Source: Allomuricauda sp.
Lineage (GTDB): Bacteria; Bacteroidota; Bacteroidia; Flavobacteriales; Flavobacteriaceae
Assembly: GCF_013911645.1 (NCBI RefSeq)
Contig: NZ_JACESV010000003.1
Location: 372,001 to 436,000 of the forward strand
Direction of reading: 5' to 3'
Length of the DNA: 64,000 nucleotides
The notes beneath the pieces were generated by a model. It had not been told where the DNA came from. It worked only from the letters and a program-made list of their open reading frames with translations, and did no database searches. Numbering within the stretch: position 1 is the first letter of the stretch; each line of letters opens with the position of its first letter. Made by a program: the position numbers and the translations under genes. Below, one piece after another: positions 1 through 8,367 of the stretch.

Positions 1-109
1 CTTCAAAAACAAAGCTCGATGTCATGTAAATTGGACTGGAATGTTCCAAATTTTGACTGCGCTCCATTTGCGTTCTTATCGCTTCTGTTTCGAATTGTTT
101 GCTTTTCAT
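1..109 (-). CDS. Trans-sulfuration PLP enzyme (O-succinylhomoserine sulfhydrylase-like), 5' end only
   Basis: Thirty-six codons from an ATG at 109 down to the left edge; the rest of the gene lies outside the window. The peptide begins MKSKQFETEAIRTQ and continues through LEHSSPIYMTSSFVFE. This is the N-terminal pattern of Cys/Met-metabolism PLP enzymes, where a T/S-x-P-I-Y-x-T/S-S segment precedes the cofactor domain. An A-rich leader (AAATAAAAAGAACGTG) precedes the ATG. It is on the same strand and downstream of metY and metX-thrA, which fits a methionine biosynthesis cluster. Cystathionine gamma-synthase or O-succinylhomoserine sulfhydrylase are both possible; the visible part cannot decide. 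The lysine and active-site regions are not in the window. Confidence 0.7.
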   Translation of the reverse strand, partial: MKSKQFETEAIRTQMERSQNLEHSSPIYMTSSFVFE

Positions 110-125
110 CACGTTCTTTTTATTT

Positions 126-150
126 GGTGGCTGAGCGTAGTCGAAGCCAC
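126..150. repeat. Left inverted repeat of GIY-YIG cassette
   Basis: A 25-bp sequence starting GGTGGCTGAGCG. Its reverse complement matches the repeat at 479-503 in 24 of 25 positions. It lies immediately after the stop of the GIY-YIG gene (stop codon ends at 152). It belongs to the TTCGACTCCGCTCAG palindromic family seen several times in the window. Confidence 0.85.
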
Positions 151-151
151 T

Positions 152-466
152 TTATTTTTTCACCTTATAATATTTAAAATTCGTCTGGTTCTTGCACTCA
201 GCCAATTCTGGAAGATCATCCAATTTTCCTCCTACCAATGCCTCTTTTTTCGCCCTTGACCAACCTTGGATTTGCTTTTCACGTTCAAAAGCTGTTGCAA
301 TACTCAGGTACTCTTCAACATATAACAGCTCTACAGGCAACCTCTTTTTGGTATGATTGGCTCCCCGACCATCTTGATGTTCCTTTAACCGTTTATCCAG
401 ATCTATCGTACTTCCAGTGTAATAACTGCCATCGGAGCATTCCAATATGTACACATAACCTTTCAT
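152..466 (-). CDS. Single-domain GIY-YIG endonuclease
   Basis: A 104-residue protein starting MKGYVYILECSDGSYYTGST. It shows the GIY-YIG motif (YVYIL, then YYTGS about 10 residues later), the conserved Arg in DLDKRLKEH, and the catalytic Glu in the FEREKQIQGW helix. This is the UPF0213/YhbQ-like single-domain class, a predicted DNA nuclease. An in-frame ATG at 502 would add a peptide (MAERSRS...) read straight through the flanking repeat. I therefore place the start at 466, just inside the right repeat, with the stop 2 bp inside the left one. The gene interrupts a methionine gene cluster. No recognition domain is fused. Nuclease identity is strong; the biological role is unknown. Confidence 0.88.
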   Translation of the reverse strand: MKGYVYILECSDGSYYTGSTIDLDKRLKEHQDGRGANHTKKRLPVELLYVEEYLSIATAFEREKQIQGWSRAKKEALVGGKLDDLPELAECKNQTNFKYYKVKK

Positions 467-478
467 CCGTTGACTATT

Positions 479-503
479 GTGGCTTCGACTCCGCTCAGCC
501 ACC
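479..503. repeat. Right inverted repeat of GIY-YIG cassette
   Basis: A 25-bp sequence containing TTCGACTCCGCTCAGCCACC (484-503). It is inverted relative to 126-150 with one mismatch, and its inner edge is 13 bp upstream of the GIY-YIG start codon. Confidence 0.85.
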
Positions 504-527
504 GTTACGATTTTTTTAACTAGCTAT

Positions 528-582
528 TTCGACTCCGCTCAGCCACCAGAACTCAAAACACGGTAACTAAGCGAGGCCGAAG
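528..582. repeat. REP-like two-arm palindromic repeat
   Basis: The first arm, TTCGACTCCGCTCAGCCACC (528-547), is a direct copy of 484-503. A looser inverted arm (GGTAACTAAGCGAGGCCGAA, 562-581) follows and abuts the metX-thrA stop codon. The pair could fold into an imperfect hairpin in the RNA between metX-thrA and the GIY-YIG gene. Confidence 0.7.
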
Positions 583-3500
583 CTATATCTTCTCTGCTAT
601 TCTTAATATGTCACCAAATACGCCTCTTGCCGTTACGGCCGCTCCAGCTCCAGCTCCTTGAATCACCAAGGGGTGTTCCCCGTAGGACTCCGTATAAATC
701 TCAATAATGGAATCGGAACCTTTTACCTGCCCTAATGCACTTTCTTTGGGCGCAGAAATCAATTTCACCTCCAAAACACCCTTATCTTGTTGCAAATCGC
801 CATGTAAGTCCCCCACATAACGTAACACATGGCCTGCTGATTGGTTCTGTTTGATTTCTTTATAAATTTCATCCATTTCCCCGATGCGTTCCATAAATTT
901 TTCAAAATCCAAGGTTTGCAGCTCTTCGGGAATCAGGTTTTGTACATCAATATCGGAAAACTCATTTTGAAGATCTAGCTCCCTGGCCAGAATCAACAGC
1001 TTCCGACCTACATCGTTCCCGGACAAATCTTCCCTTGGGTCGGGTTCGGTGAACCCACTTTCCATAGCTTCCCTTACAATTTCCGAAAAGGAAACATCTT
1101 TCTCCGAAAAAGTATTGAAAATATAACTCAACGACCCAGAGAACACCCCTTTGATCCGCGTAATGTTCTCTCCGGAAAGGTGTAACAATTTAATGGTATC
1201 AATTAGGGGCAATCCTGCCCCTACATTGGTCTCGTAGAGATATTGTTTTTGATTTTTATCCAAACACTTCCTAATGGATTTATATTTCTCAAAACCCAGC
1301 GTATTTGCTATTTTGTTTGATGAAACCAAATCGAAGCCATGTGCTATTAAGGGTTCGTACTGCTCCACAAACGTTTTGCTCGCCGTATTGTCAACCGCTA
1401 TCAGGTTCTCTAAATGATGCTGTTTGGCAAAGGCCATTATATCACCAATCTGATAGGGTTGCCCCTCTTTTTCCAAACGTTCTTTCCAATCGGCACCAAC
1501 CCCTGAAGCATCCAAAAGCACTTTTTTGGAATTTGCTACGGCAAACACTTTTAAGTCAATGCTTTTTCTTTCCTCAATACTGTTTTTGGAATCCAAAATC
1601 TGACTGATCAGCGTGCCCCCTACATTGCCATGTCCAAACAATGCCAGATTGATTTTCTTGGCAATCCCGAAGATTTGCCCATGAATCACATTGATGGCCT
1701 TGTTCAAATCGGATTTCCTCACCACCATACTCACATTCTTCCCGGTAACCGTATTGTTGAAAAGCAAGGGCGTGATTTGGTTTTTGGCCAATGCATTGAA
1801 CGGCTTGTGGAAGCTGCTCAAATCCATCCCAACAATGGAGATGACGGAGACATCCTTCACCACCGAAATCTGGTTGATGTCCTGGGAAGAATAATCCGTC
1901 TCGAATTCTTGGTCCAGCACTTTTTTGGCCTTATCGGCTTTGGATTCGTCCACAACAAGGCCAATGCCCCGTTCCGATGACCCTTGGGAAACAATCCCGA
2001 CACTGATGCCATTTTGGCCCAAGGCTCTAAAAATCCGCATGTCCACACCCACTTTTCCGAGCAGTCCCCTACCCTCTAAATTGATAAGGGCCATGTTATC
2101 GAGCACCGAAAGGGATTTAATTCCACCATTGTCGGTTTTCGGCCCGATCAAGGTTCCTTCGTTGTCATCGTTGAAGGTATTGCAGATACGCAGCGGAATA
2201 TTTTTCTCGATCAATGGAATTATGGTTTTCGCATGGAGAATGTTTGCCCCGAAATTAGCAAGTTCATTGGCTTCACCATAGGATATCACATCAATCAACT
2301 TGGCATCCTGTACCAAATCTGGATTGGCGGTAAAAATACCGTCCACGTGGGTGTAGTTGATCAGTTCGCCCGCGTCCAAAAAGTTGGCCAACAAAGCTGC
2401 TGAGTAGTTAGTTCCATTTCTTCCCAAAGTAGTGGTCGCCCCTTCTTTGTTGGAAGCGATAAAACCGGTAACAACAGGAATGGTCCCAGCTTTCAGGTTG
2501 TGGAAATATCGAATCACGTTTTCTTTGGAAAGTCCCTCATCTACCTCCGCATTGCTAAAACTATCATCGGTTTTGATGAGTTTACGGGAATCCAACAGCT
2601 CTGCTTTGATTCCCTTTGCGTTCAACGCAGCAGTCACATATTTCCCCGATATCAGTTCGCCGAAGGACAATACTTCATCCTTGGTTTTTAGACTGTAATC
2701 CCCAGTTAATGAAACTCCGTTCAATATTTTTTCAATGGCGGCCAATTCTTTATCAACTGCTACCGCATCAAAATTGTTTTTCTGATAGTCGGCAAACTTT
2801 TTTAGATCTGATTGGAAGTCGATTCCCTTGGCAGCTTTTTCCAGTAAGTTTTCCAACTGGTCCGTGGCCTTTCCGCGAGCGGAAACCACAACCGCGAAGT
2901 GTTCCTCTTCTGTATACCTTTTACTGATGATGTTCAGCACACGTTGTATGCCTTCGCCATTGGCCAAGGATTTTCCGCCGAACTTCAAAATTTTGATGCG
3001 TTCCGTATTTTTCTGAAAAACAGTCTCCAACAATTTTTCCAATTGTTCAAACTCCATTAAAAAAGCGTCGTGACCGTGTACCGATTGTACTTCACCATAG
3101 GTAACATTGGTGTTTGCCTGGGCCAATCTTTTAAAAGTTTCCTTGTTCTCTTCTGCGGTAAAGAACAAATCAGAATTGACCCCGATGATATGAATTTTAG
3201 TATCACTTTCTTGCAACGCCTTGAAAGCCTCTTCCCCATTACGGGTAATGTCGATGGACTTCAACAATTGGTTCATCAACTTATATGCGGACAACTGAAA
3301 ACGCTCTTGCAGTTTTTCACCATGGTGCATCAACCAAGATTCCACATTAAAAACCTGTAGCTCTTCGTTTGTACTTCTTTTGAATCGCTCTTTGAAAGAT
3401 TCGGGAGTACGGTAGCACAACATCGCGTGCATACGGGCATCGTGTACGGGCTGTTTGGAGTTGACCAAAAACTGCTCTTGAATCTGACAATTGGCAATCA

Positions 3501-3963
3501 ACCAATCCGTAGATTTCCAATCAGACGCCACAGGAATCAAGTGTTTCGTAATATTTGGGTTGATGGCTGTCATTTCCCAAGCAATTCCACCTCCCAATGA
3601 ACCACCGATAATGGCGAACAATTTATCAATCTTCAACTGCTCCAATCCCCAGAGAAACATTCTGGCAATATCCCCGGCCACAAAATCCTTGTAGTTTTCG
3701 ATAATAAAACCATCGAAACCATTTCCTGGGATATTGAATGCCAAAATGGTGTACTTCTCCGTATCGATACATTTGCCATCCCCTATCAAATCGGACCACC
3801 ATCCATCTTTTCCCGCTACGTTGGAATTACCCGTGAGCGCGTGGTTTACCAAGATTATGGGTGCCGAATGCAAGGGTTTCCCAAATATCTGGTAGGATAA
3901 CTCAATATCCTGCTCGATGCCACTCAGCGTTTTAAAATTTTCTATTTTCAGATACTTTAACAT
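583..3963 (-). CDS. thrA: Trifunctional homoserine O-acetyltransferase-like / aspartate kinase / homoserine dehydrogenase fusion
   Basis: 1126 residues in three parts. Residues about 1-320 are a MetX-type alpha/beta hydrolase, with oxyanion region NHALTGNS, nucleophile Ser near 122 in GGSLGGG, an acid in NSDLFF and a His in VHGHDAF. Residues about 322-620 are aspartate kinase (KILKFGGKSLANGEG; GRNGTNYSAALLA), followed by tandem ACT domains. Residues about 790-1126 are homoserine dehydrogenase (ALFGHGNVGG NAD(P) loop; GVFSGSLSYIFNTF; EPDPREDLSGNDV). One chain would thus phosphorylate aspartate, reduce aspartate semialdehyde to homoserine and activate homoserine for sulfhydrylation. The ACT domains predict end-product feedback. 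It lies 28 bp after metY and is probably under the same SAM-I riboswitch. Fusions of this kind are typical of Flavobacteriia. Confidence 0.93.
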   Translation of the reverse strand: MLKYLKIENFKTLSGIEQDIELSYQIFGKPLHSAPIILVNHALTGNSNVAGKDGWWSDLIGDGKCIDTEKYTILAFNIPGNGFDGFIIENYKDFVAGDIARMFLWGLEQLKIDKLFAIIGGSLGGGIAWEMTAINPNITKHLIPVASDWKSTDWLIANCQIQEQFLVNSKQPVHDARMHAMLCYRTPESFKERFKRSTNEELQVFNVESWLMHHGEKLQERFQLSAYKLMNQLLKSIDITRNGEEAFKALQESDTKIHIIGVNSDLFFTAEENKETFKRLAQANTNVTYGEVQSVHGHDAFLMEFEQLEKLLETVFQKNTERIKILKFGGKSLANGEGIQRVLNIISKRYTEEEHFAVVVSARGKATDQLENLLEKAAKGIDFQSDLKKFADYQKNNFDAVAVDKELAAIEKILNGVSLTGDYSLKTKDEVLSFGELISGKYVTAALNAKGIKAELLDSRKLIKTDDSFSNAEVDEGLSKENVIRYFHNLKAGTIPVVTGFIASNKEGATTTLGRNGTNYSAALLANFLDAGELINYTHVDGIFTANPDLVQDAKLIDVISYGEANELANFGANILHAKTIIPLIEKNIPLRICNTFNDDNEGTLIGPKTDNGGIKSLSVLDNMALINLEGRGLLGKVGVDMRIFRALGQNGISVGIVSQGSSERGIGLVVDESKADKAKKVLDQEFETDYSSQDINQISVVKDVSVISIVGMDLSSFHKPFNALAKNQITPLLFNNTVTGKNVSMVVRKSDLNKAINVIHGQIFGIAKKINLALFGHGNVGGTLISQILDSKNSIEERKSIDLKVFAVANSKKVLLDASGVGADWKERLEKEGQPYQIGDIMAFAKQHHLENLIAVDNTASKTFVEQYEPLIAHGFDLVSSNKIANTLGFEKYKSIRKCLDKNQKQYLYETNVGAGLPLIDTIKLLHLSGENITRIKGVFSGSLSYIFNTFSEKDVSFSEIVREAMESGFTEPDPREDLSGNDVGRKLLILARELDLQNEFSDIDVQNLIPEELQTLDFEKFMERIGEMDEIYKEIKQNQSAGHVLRYVGDLHGDLQQDKGVLEVKLISAPKESALGQVKGSDSIIEIYTESYGEHPLVIQGAGAGAAVTARGVFGDILRIAEKI

Positions 3964-3991
3964 AGCTATTCCATCACATTATTAACTCCGA

Positions 3992-5266
3992 TTAAATGCT
4001 TGCAAAGGCATTTTTTAAATCTGCCTTTAGATCGGACAAATCTTCCAAGCCTACGGACAATCGAATCAGGTCTTGAGTTACCCCTGCGGACTCTTGATCT
4101 TCTGCACTCAACTGTTGGTGCGTTGTACTTGCAGGGTGGATGACCAAGGATTTTGTGTCGCCAATATTGGCCAACAACGAAAATAGTTTGGTCTCGTCCG
4201 CAATTTTCTTGGCGGCTTCATATCCTCCCTTGACACCAAAGGTAACAATACCACTTTGTCCATTGGGCAAATACTCATCTGCCAAGGCTTTATAGGCACT
4301 GGAATCCAACCCTGGATAGTTTACCCACTCGACCTCTTCCCTGGTTTCTAGCCATTGTGCCAACGCAAGGGCATTCTCGCTGTGTTTTTTCATGCGAATT
4401 TCCAAGGTTTCCAATCCTTGAATAATCTGAAAGGCATTAAAAGGGCTCAAGCATGCCCCGTGATCCCGTAATCCTTCCACCCGCACCTTGGCAATATATG
4501 CGGCGGGGCCAAGTGCATCGTGATAGACCAATCCGTGATATCCTGGAGAAGGTTCAGTGAATTCCGGGAACTTACCATTGGCCCAATCAAAATTACCTGC
4601 GTCGATTATAACGCCGCCCAGAGCCGTTCCGTTACCATTTATGTATTTGGTAAGGGAATGAATGACAATATTGGCCCCGTGTTCGATTGGGTTCAATAGT
4701 GCTGGTGAAGCAACGGTATTATCCACAATAAATGGCACCTGTGCTGCTTTTGCTTCTTTGGAGATTGCTTTTAAATCCAGTACATCCAACTTTGGATTGC
4801 CCAAGGATTCCACAAAAAAAGCTCTGGTATTCTCCTTTACGGCTTTACCAAAATTGGATGGATCCGATGGGTCTACAAATGTTGTGGTGATGCCCAAACG
4901 GGGCAGGGTAACGCTAAATAGGTTATAGGTACCACCATACAAGCTGTTGGAAGCTACGATATGGTCCCCGGCTTTGAGCAACACCAACAATGCGGTGTTT
5001 ATCGCTCCAGTTCCCGAAGCTGTGACCACTGAGGCAATTCCGCCTTCCAAAGCGGCAAGTCGCTGCTCCAGAATATCGTTTGTCGGGTTATTGATCCTTG
5101 TGTAAATATTTCCAAACTCTGCCAAAGAAAAAAGATTGGCCGCATGATCGGAATCGTTGAACACATAGGCTGAACTCTGATAAATGGGCACCGCTCTTGT
5201 TCCTCCGTTTGCTGTTACATCGTGTCCTGCATGCAGGGCATTGGTAGAAAATTTTTGATCGCTCAT
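3992..5266 (-). CDS. metY: O-acetylhomoserine sulfhydrylase
   Basis: 424 residues, the usual length of MetY/Met17 enzymes. It begins with the family pattern (FSTNALHAGHD...PIYQSSAYVF). The PLP lysine lies in HSLTKYINGNG and the cofactor phosphate region in VVTASGTGAINTALL. It makes homocysteine from O-acetylhomoserine and sulfide in the cytoplasm, which fits the MetX domain encoded directly downstream. The first gene behind the SAM-I riboswitch at 5382-5483, so expression should fall when SAM is plentiful. Confidence 0.95.
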   Translation of the reverse strand: MSDQKFSTNALHAGHDVTANGGTRAVPIYQSSAYVFNDSDHAANLFSLAEFGNIYTRINNPTNDILEQRLAALEGGIASVVTASGTGAINTALLVLLKAGDHIVASNSLYGGTYNLFSVTLPRLGITTTFVDPSDPSNFGKAVKENTRAFFVESLGNPKLDVLDLKAISKEAKAAQVPFIVDNTVASPALLNPIEHGANIVIHSLTKYINGNGTALGGVIIDAGNFDWANGKFPEFTEPSPGYHGLVYHDALGPAAYIAKVRVEGLRDHGACLSPFNAFQIIQGLETLEIRMKKHSENALALAQWLETREEVEWVNYPGLDSSAYKALADEYLPNGQSGIVTFGVKGGYEAAKKIADETKLFSLLANIGDTKSLVIHPASTTHQQLSAEDQESAGVTQDLIRLSVGLEDLSDLKADLKNAFASI

Positions 5267-5381
5267 GACTTTGCTTTTTTTAATTGTTAAAACGAAAAAT
5301 TAAAAAGTCAAACCCTTAGCCCGTGGGCGTAAGAAAATCAAAAAGTTATAAGAAAATGAAATCGAAAATGGTCGATTGTCG

Positions 5382-5483
5382 TTATCTATACCCAACTGGG
5401 ATAGAATGTAGCACCTTCTCGGCACTGGGGGCCAAGGGTTGCTAAGGCTTCAAAGGGTCTATTCCCTCCACCTTTCTTGATAA
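5382..5483 (-). promoter_or_regulatory. SAM-I (S-box) riboswitch
   Basis: On the minus strand the sequence shows the S-box landmarks in order: TTATCAAGAAAGGTGGAGGG, then GAAGCCTTAGCAACC, then AAGGTGCTACATTC, then a closing GATAA that pairs with the opening TTATC. It is followed by about 115 nt before metY. A short GCCCACGGGC stem and U-rich stretches lie in that interval, but I cannot tell a transcriptional terminator from a translational switch. Known members repress on binding S-adenosylmethionine. Confidence 0.95.
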
Positions 5484-5513
5484 CTAATCAATACTTGTTT
5501 GAACTTCGAACGA

Positions 5514-5521
5514 CAAATATA
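5514..5521 (-). promoter_or_regulatory. Bacteroidota -7 promoter box (TATATTTG) for the metY operon
   Basis: TATATTTG on the minus strand fits the TAnnTTTG consensus of Bacteroidota housekeeping promoters and lies about 30 nt before the SAM-I aptamer. No clear -33 TTG is seen. Confidence 0.45.
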
Positions 5522-5621
5522 CTGATGGAATTATAGAATTTCCTAATCTTTTTGGTTTTTTTCCAGAATGAACTTTTTTGCACTTTGTAGGTCTAATCGA
5601 ATAATTGATTTTTTTGATACC

Positions 5622-6308
5622 TTAGTCATAACAAACTCGATTTATTTCTTCCTTGGATTCTTCGAACCCTAAATTGGCAGATACTTTAAAATAATGACAA
5701 GCTTGAATTGAATCATTTAGTCCCATAAAGGAATGACCTATCCAAAAATAACATTCAGCTTTTCTATAATTTGTATTCAATACCTTTTCAAAATCCTGAA
5801 TTGCTTTCTCAAATTCATCATTTTTAAAATAAGATGTTGCTCGTCCAAATCGAATTTCATTCTTGTACAATGAATAATTTGAATCGTTATCAATATCTCC
5901 AATCAATCTTAAATTTACCTGAATAGACTCGCTAGACAATGCACCCTCAGTATTCAATGCCTGACTGTAAAATTGAATTGATTTGTCAAATTCCGATAAG
6001 TTATAATAACAATTTCCCAGATTAAACAGTGCCAAAGTATTGTCGCTATCAAAATTTAAAATAGACTCAAAATCTTTAATTGCTTCCGCGTCACGTTCTA
6101 ACTGAATCTCACAAAACCCCCTTTGAAGTAACGCAGGTCTGAATTTCTGCCGTCTTTGGATGGCTTTATTGAACAGTTCAATCGCCTGCTGATAATTACC
6201 CTTTTCTACTTGTTCAGCTCCTAAATAATAATATTCCTCTGGTGAAGTAAACTCACAAGAAACATTAAAGAGTAAAATCAATATGAAAACTAAAAGATTC
6301 CTGAGCAT
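5622..6308 (-). CDS. TPR-repeat lipoprotein
   Basis: 228 residues with a lipoprotein signal (LVFILILLFNVSC, Cys about residue 18). Several tetratricopeptide repeats follow, e.g. YYYLGAEQVEKGNYQQAIEL, ALLQRGFCEIQLERDAEAIK, ALFNLGNCYYNLSEFDKSIQ and AECYFWIGHSFMGLNDSIQA. TPRs mediate protein-protein contacts; no catalytic motif is seen. It ends about 350 bp upstream of metY and starts just 14 bp after the CocE-type gene, so it may be its second cistron. Specific role unknown. Confidence 0.8.
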   Translation of the reverse strand: MLRNLLVFILILLFNVSCEFTSPEEYYYLGAEQVEKGNYQQAIELFNKAIQRRQKFRPALLQRGFCEIQLERDAEAIKDFESILNFDSDNTLALFNLGNCYYNLSEFDKSIQFYSQALNTEGALSSESIQVNLRLIGDIDNDSNYSLYKNEIRFGRATSYFKNDEFEKAIQDFEKVLNTNYRKAECYFWIGHSFMGLNDSIQACHYFKVSANLGFEESKEEINRVCYD

Positions 6309-6322
6309 ATTAGATAAAAGTA

Positions 6323-8257
6323 TTACTTCAGTACCTTAAACTCAATATTGGAATCGGTAAAAACAGTGTGGGTCTGTGTTTTGAAATCATCTTCATCCGC
6401 CTTAAAGATATTCTCCACATACGTTTGTGGATTCAAATCGATAAGCGGGAACCATGTGCTTTGCACCTGAATCTGCAATTTGTGCCCCTTTTTAATGGTG
6501 TGGAACACATCCTGAAGCTTGATGTTTACATCGGTTTTTTTATTTGGCGTAAAAGGTTCCGGGTCGGAAAAGCTGTTCCTGAACCGACCGCGGAGCACCT
6601 CGCTCCTTACCATTAAATGGTAATTGCTCATTTTAAGGTGGTCTTGCATTTCCTCATTGGTCTCGGCATCCGCTGGGTGCACATCGATTACTTTAACAAT
6701 CCAATCGGCTGCCGTGCCCGTGGTGGCCACTTTTAGTTTAGCCAAGATATCTCCTGCCAAAGTGAGGTCTTCCTCCATCACATCGGTTTCGAACACCAAA
6801 ACATCGGAACGGCGAGCGGCGAAACGCTGGTCGTCCGTCATGTATTTTCTTGGAGTGAAAACGGTCTTCACATCTTCGGAATAGGGAACAGGTTTCTTTA
6901 CATTACTGATAAACTGAATTCCCGTAGTTCCCATTTGCTCGGAAGTGAGTTCTTGGTCATCGGAAAGATACATAGTTTGTTTGGTGGCATTCTCCGGTGG
7001 CCAGTCATCATACTTTTTCCACTCTTTTCTACCCGTATCAAACACATAGGCTTCGGGCAAGCCTGAATCCATATCGCCTTCTCCTTTTAGGAAGTGGTTG
7101 AAGAACTTCGTCTCAATTTCTTTTTGAAAAAACAAGGAAATGGAATCTCCAAAATAGTAGTTGCCCACCGTATTGCGCTGTTTGTCCCTAGCCCAAGCTC
7201 CGTGATCCCAAGGTCCAAAAACCATGGTATTGTAGTTGTCCTCGTTATATTTTTCAATGTTTTTGTAGGTTTCCAACGGACCATAAAGGTCTTCGGCATC
7301 AAACCAGCCTCCGACAATCATGGTAGCCACACTGCTCTTTACGTCTTTAAGGTGTTGAATCAGTCCCTTACTTTGCCACATTTCATCATAATTCGGGTGT
7401 TTCTTCAATTCGTTCCAAAAGAAATCATCCGTAACACCTTCGGGACGTATGGTCGGGGTGTCGGCGGTTTCGTATTCAAAAAAGTAATCCAAATTTTTAA
7501 GTGGACCTGCATCCAAAAAGAATTGGTACTGATCTTCTGTTGGAAGTTCTGGCAAGGTATACCAAGCTGTATCAATGGGCTGGTCACCATTGGGACGCGG
7601 TGTTCCAAAAAGTGATGTTGCCCTGAAATAACTCAACAAATAGGCTCCGTTGTGGTGAAAATCATCAAAAAAGAAATCCCCTATACTGGCCTGTGGTGAA
7701 GCGGCTTTTAACGCTGGATGTGCATCCACGGTGGCATAAGTAGCATAAAATCCGGGATACGATATTCCCCAAACGCCAACATTTCCGTTGTTGTTCTCCA
7801 CATTGTTCACCAACCATTCAATGGTATCGTAGGTATCCGAACTTTCGTCCACTTGGTCATCGGAGGTTTTATTGGGAATATAAGCTCGCATATTTTCGTA
7901 ATGCCCCTCGCTGAGCCATCTTCCCCTAACATCTTGGTAAACGATGATGTTCCCTTCTTTCATCAAGTGCTCGTTGGGACCAATTTTGGTCCTAAAATTA
8001 CCCTCCCCATATGGTCTAGAGCTATACGGAGTGCGCTGCATAATGATGGGATATGCTTTGGAGGTATCCTTCGGGGAATAAATGGTGGTATGCAGTTTTA
8101 CCCCGTCCCGCATTTCAATGTCCACTTCTTTTTTGGTGTAATTGTCGGCGACATAGGTGTCGACCGCTTTTGTTTCGGTCTTGGTTGTTTTTTTACAACT
8201 GACGGTCACCGTCAACATTAAAATACTTAGAAACAGGATGCTAACTGAACTTCTCAT
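6323..8257 (-). CDS. CocE/NonD family serine hydrolase (X-Pro dipeptidyl-peptidase-like), lipoprotein
   Basis: 644 residues. The N-terminus carries a lipobox (LMLTVTVSCKK), so it is probably anchored outside the inner membrane. A cocaine-esterase/X-Pro peptidase alpha/beta-hydrolase core follows (DGVKLHTTIYSP, nucleophile Ser in WGISYPGFYA, His in FGPWDHGAW). The C-terminal jelly-roll domain begins around residue 430 and includes FSDPEPFTP and DVNIKLQDVFHTIKKGHKLQ. Relatives hydrolyse acylated amino acids, glutaryl-cephalosporins or N-terminal X-Pro peptides; the substrate here is not evident. Flanked by metK upstream and a TPR lipoprotein downstream. Confidence 0.88.
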   Translation of the reverse strand: MRSSVSILFLSILMLTVTVSCKKTTKTETKAVDTYVADNYTKKEVDIEMRDGVKLHTTIYSPKDTSKAYPIIMQRTPYSSRPYGEGNFRTKIGPNEHLMKEGNIIVYQDVRGRWLSEGHYENMRAYIPNKTSDDQVDESSDTYDTIEWLVNNVENNNGNVGVWGISYPGFYATYATVDAHPALKAASPQASIGDFFFDDFHHNGAYLLSYFRATSLFGTPRPNGDQPIDTAWYTLPELPTEDQYQFFLDAGPLKNLDYFFEYETADTPTIRPEGVTDDFFWNELKKHPNYDEMWQSKGLIQHLKDVKSSVATMIVGGWFDAEDLYGPLETYKNIEKYNEDNYNTMVFGPWDHGAWARDKQRNTVGNYYFGDSISLFFQKEIETKFFNHFLKGEGDMDSGLPEAYVFDTGRKEWKKYDDWPPENATKQTMYLSDDQELTSEQMGTTGIQFISNVKKPVPYSEDVKTVFTPRKYMTDDQRFAARRSDVLVFETDVMEEDLTLAGDILAKLKVATTGTAADWIVKVIDVHPADAETNEEMQDHLKMSNYHLMVRSEVLRGRFRNSFSDPEPFTPNKKTDVNIKLQDVFHTIKKGHKLQIQVQSTWFPLIDLNPQTYVENIFKADEDDFKTQTHTVFTDSNIEFKVLK

Positions 8258-8309
8258 ATGTACTCTTTTTAATAGGCTAAAACTACTAAAGTTCGCTGGA
8301 GTATACCAA

Positions 8310-8338
8310 TAAAAAAAGGAGCCTCGTTGAAGCTCCTC
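8310..8338 (-). terminator. Intrinsic terminator after metK
   Basis: On the minus strand an AGGAGC/GCTCCT stem with an 8-nt loop is followed by a seven-T run, 30 bp beyond the metK stop. Confidence 0.75.
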
Positions 8339-8367
8339 CTACTTTTATTTTAAGTGATGGGTTGGGA

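Noticed and set aside
41..259. 72-codon plus-strand ORF at the left edge
   Set aside because: It is antisense to the trans-sulfuration gene start, the repeat and the GIY-YIG gene, which are better supported.
467..502. Upstream ATG extending the first GIY-YIG gene by 12 residues (MAERSRSHNSQR)
   Set aside because: The added peptide is a translation of the palindromic repeat and precedes the conserved start of the domain.
1630..1980. Long antisense ORFs inside metX-thrA (also at 13451-14194 in hppA and 56295-56981 in sppA)
   Set aside because: Shadows of strongly conserved coding regions on the other strand; no start context or domain.
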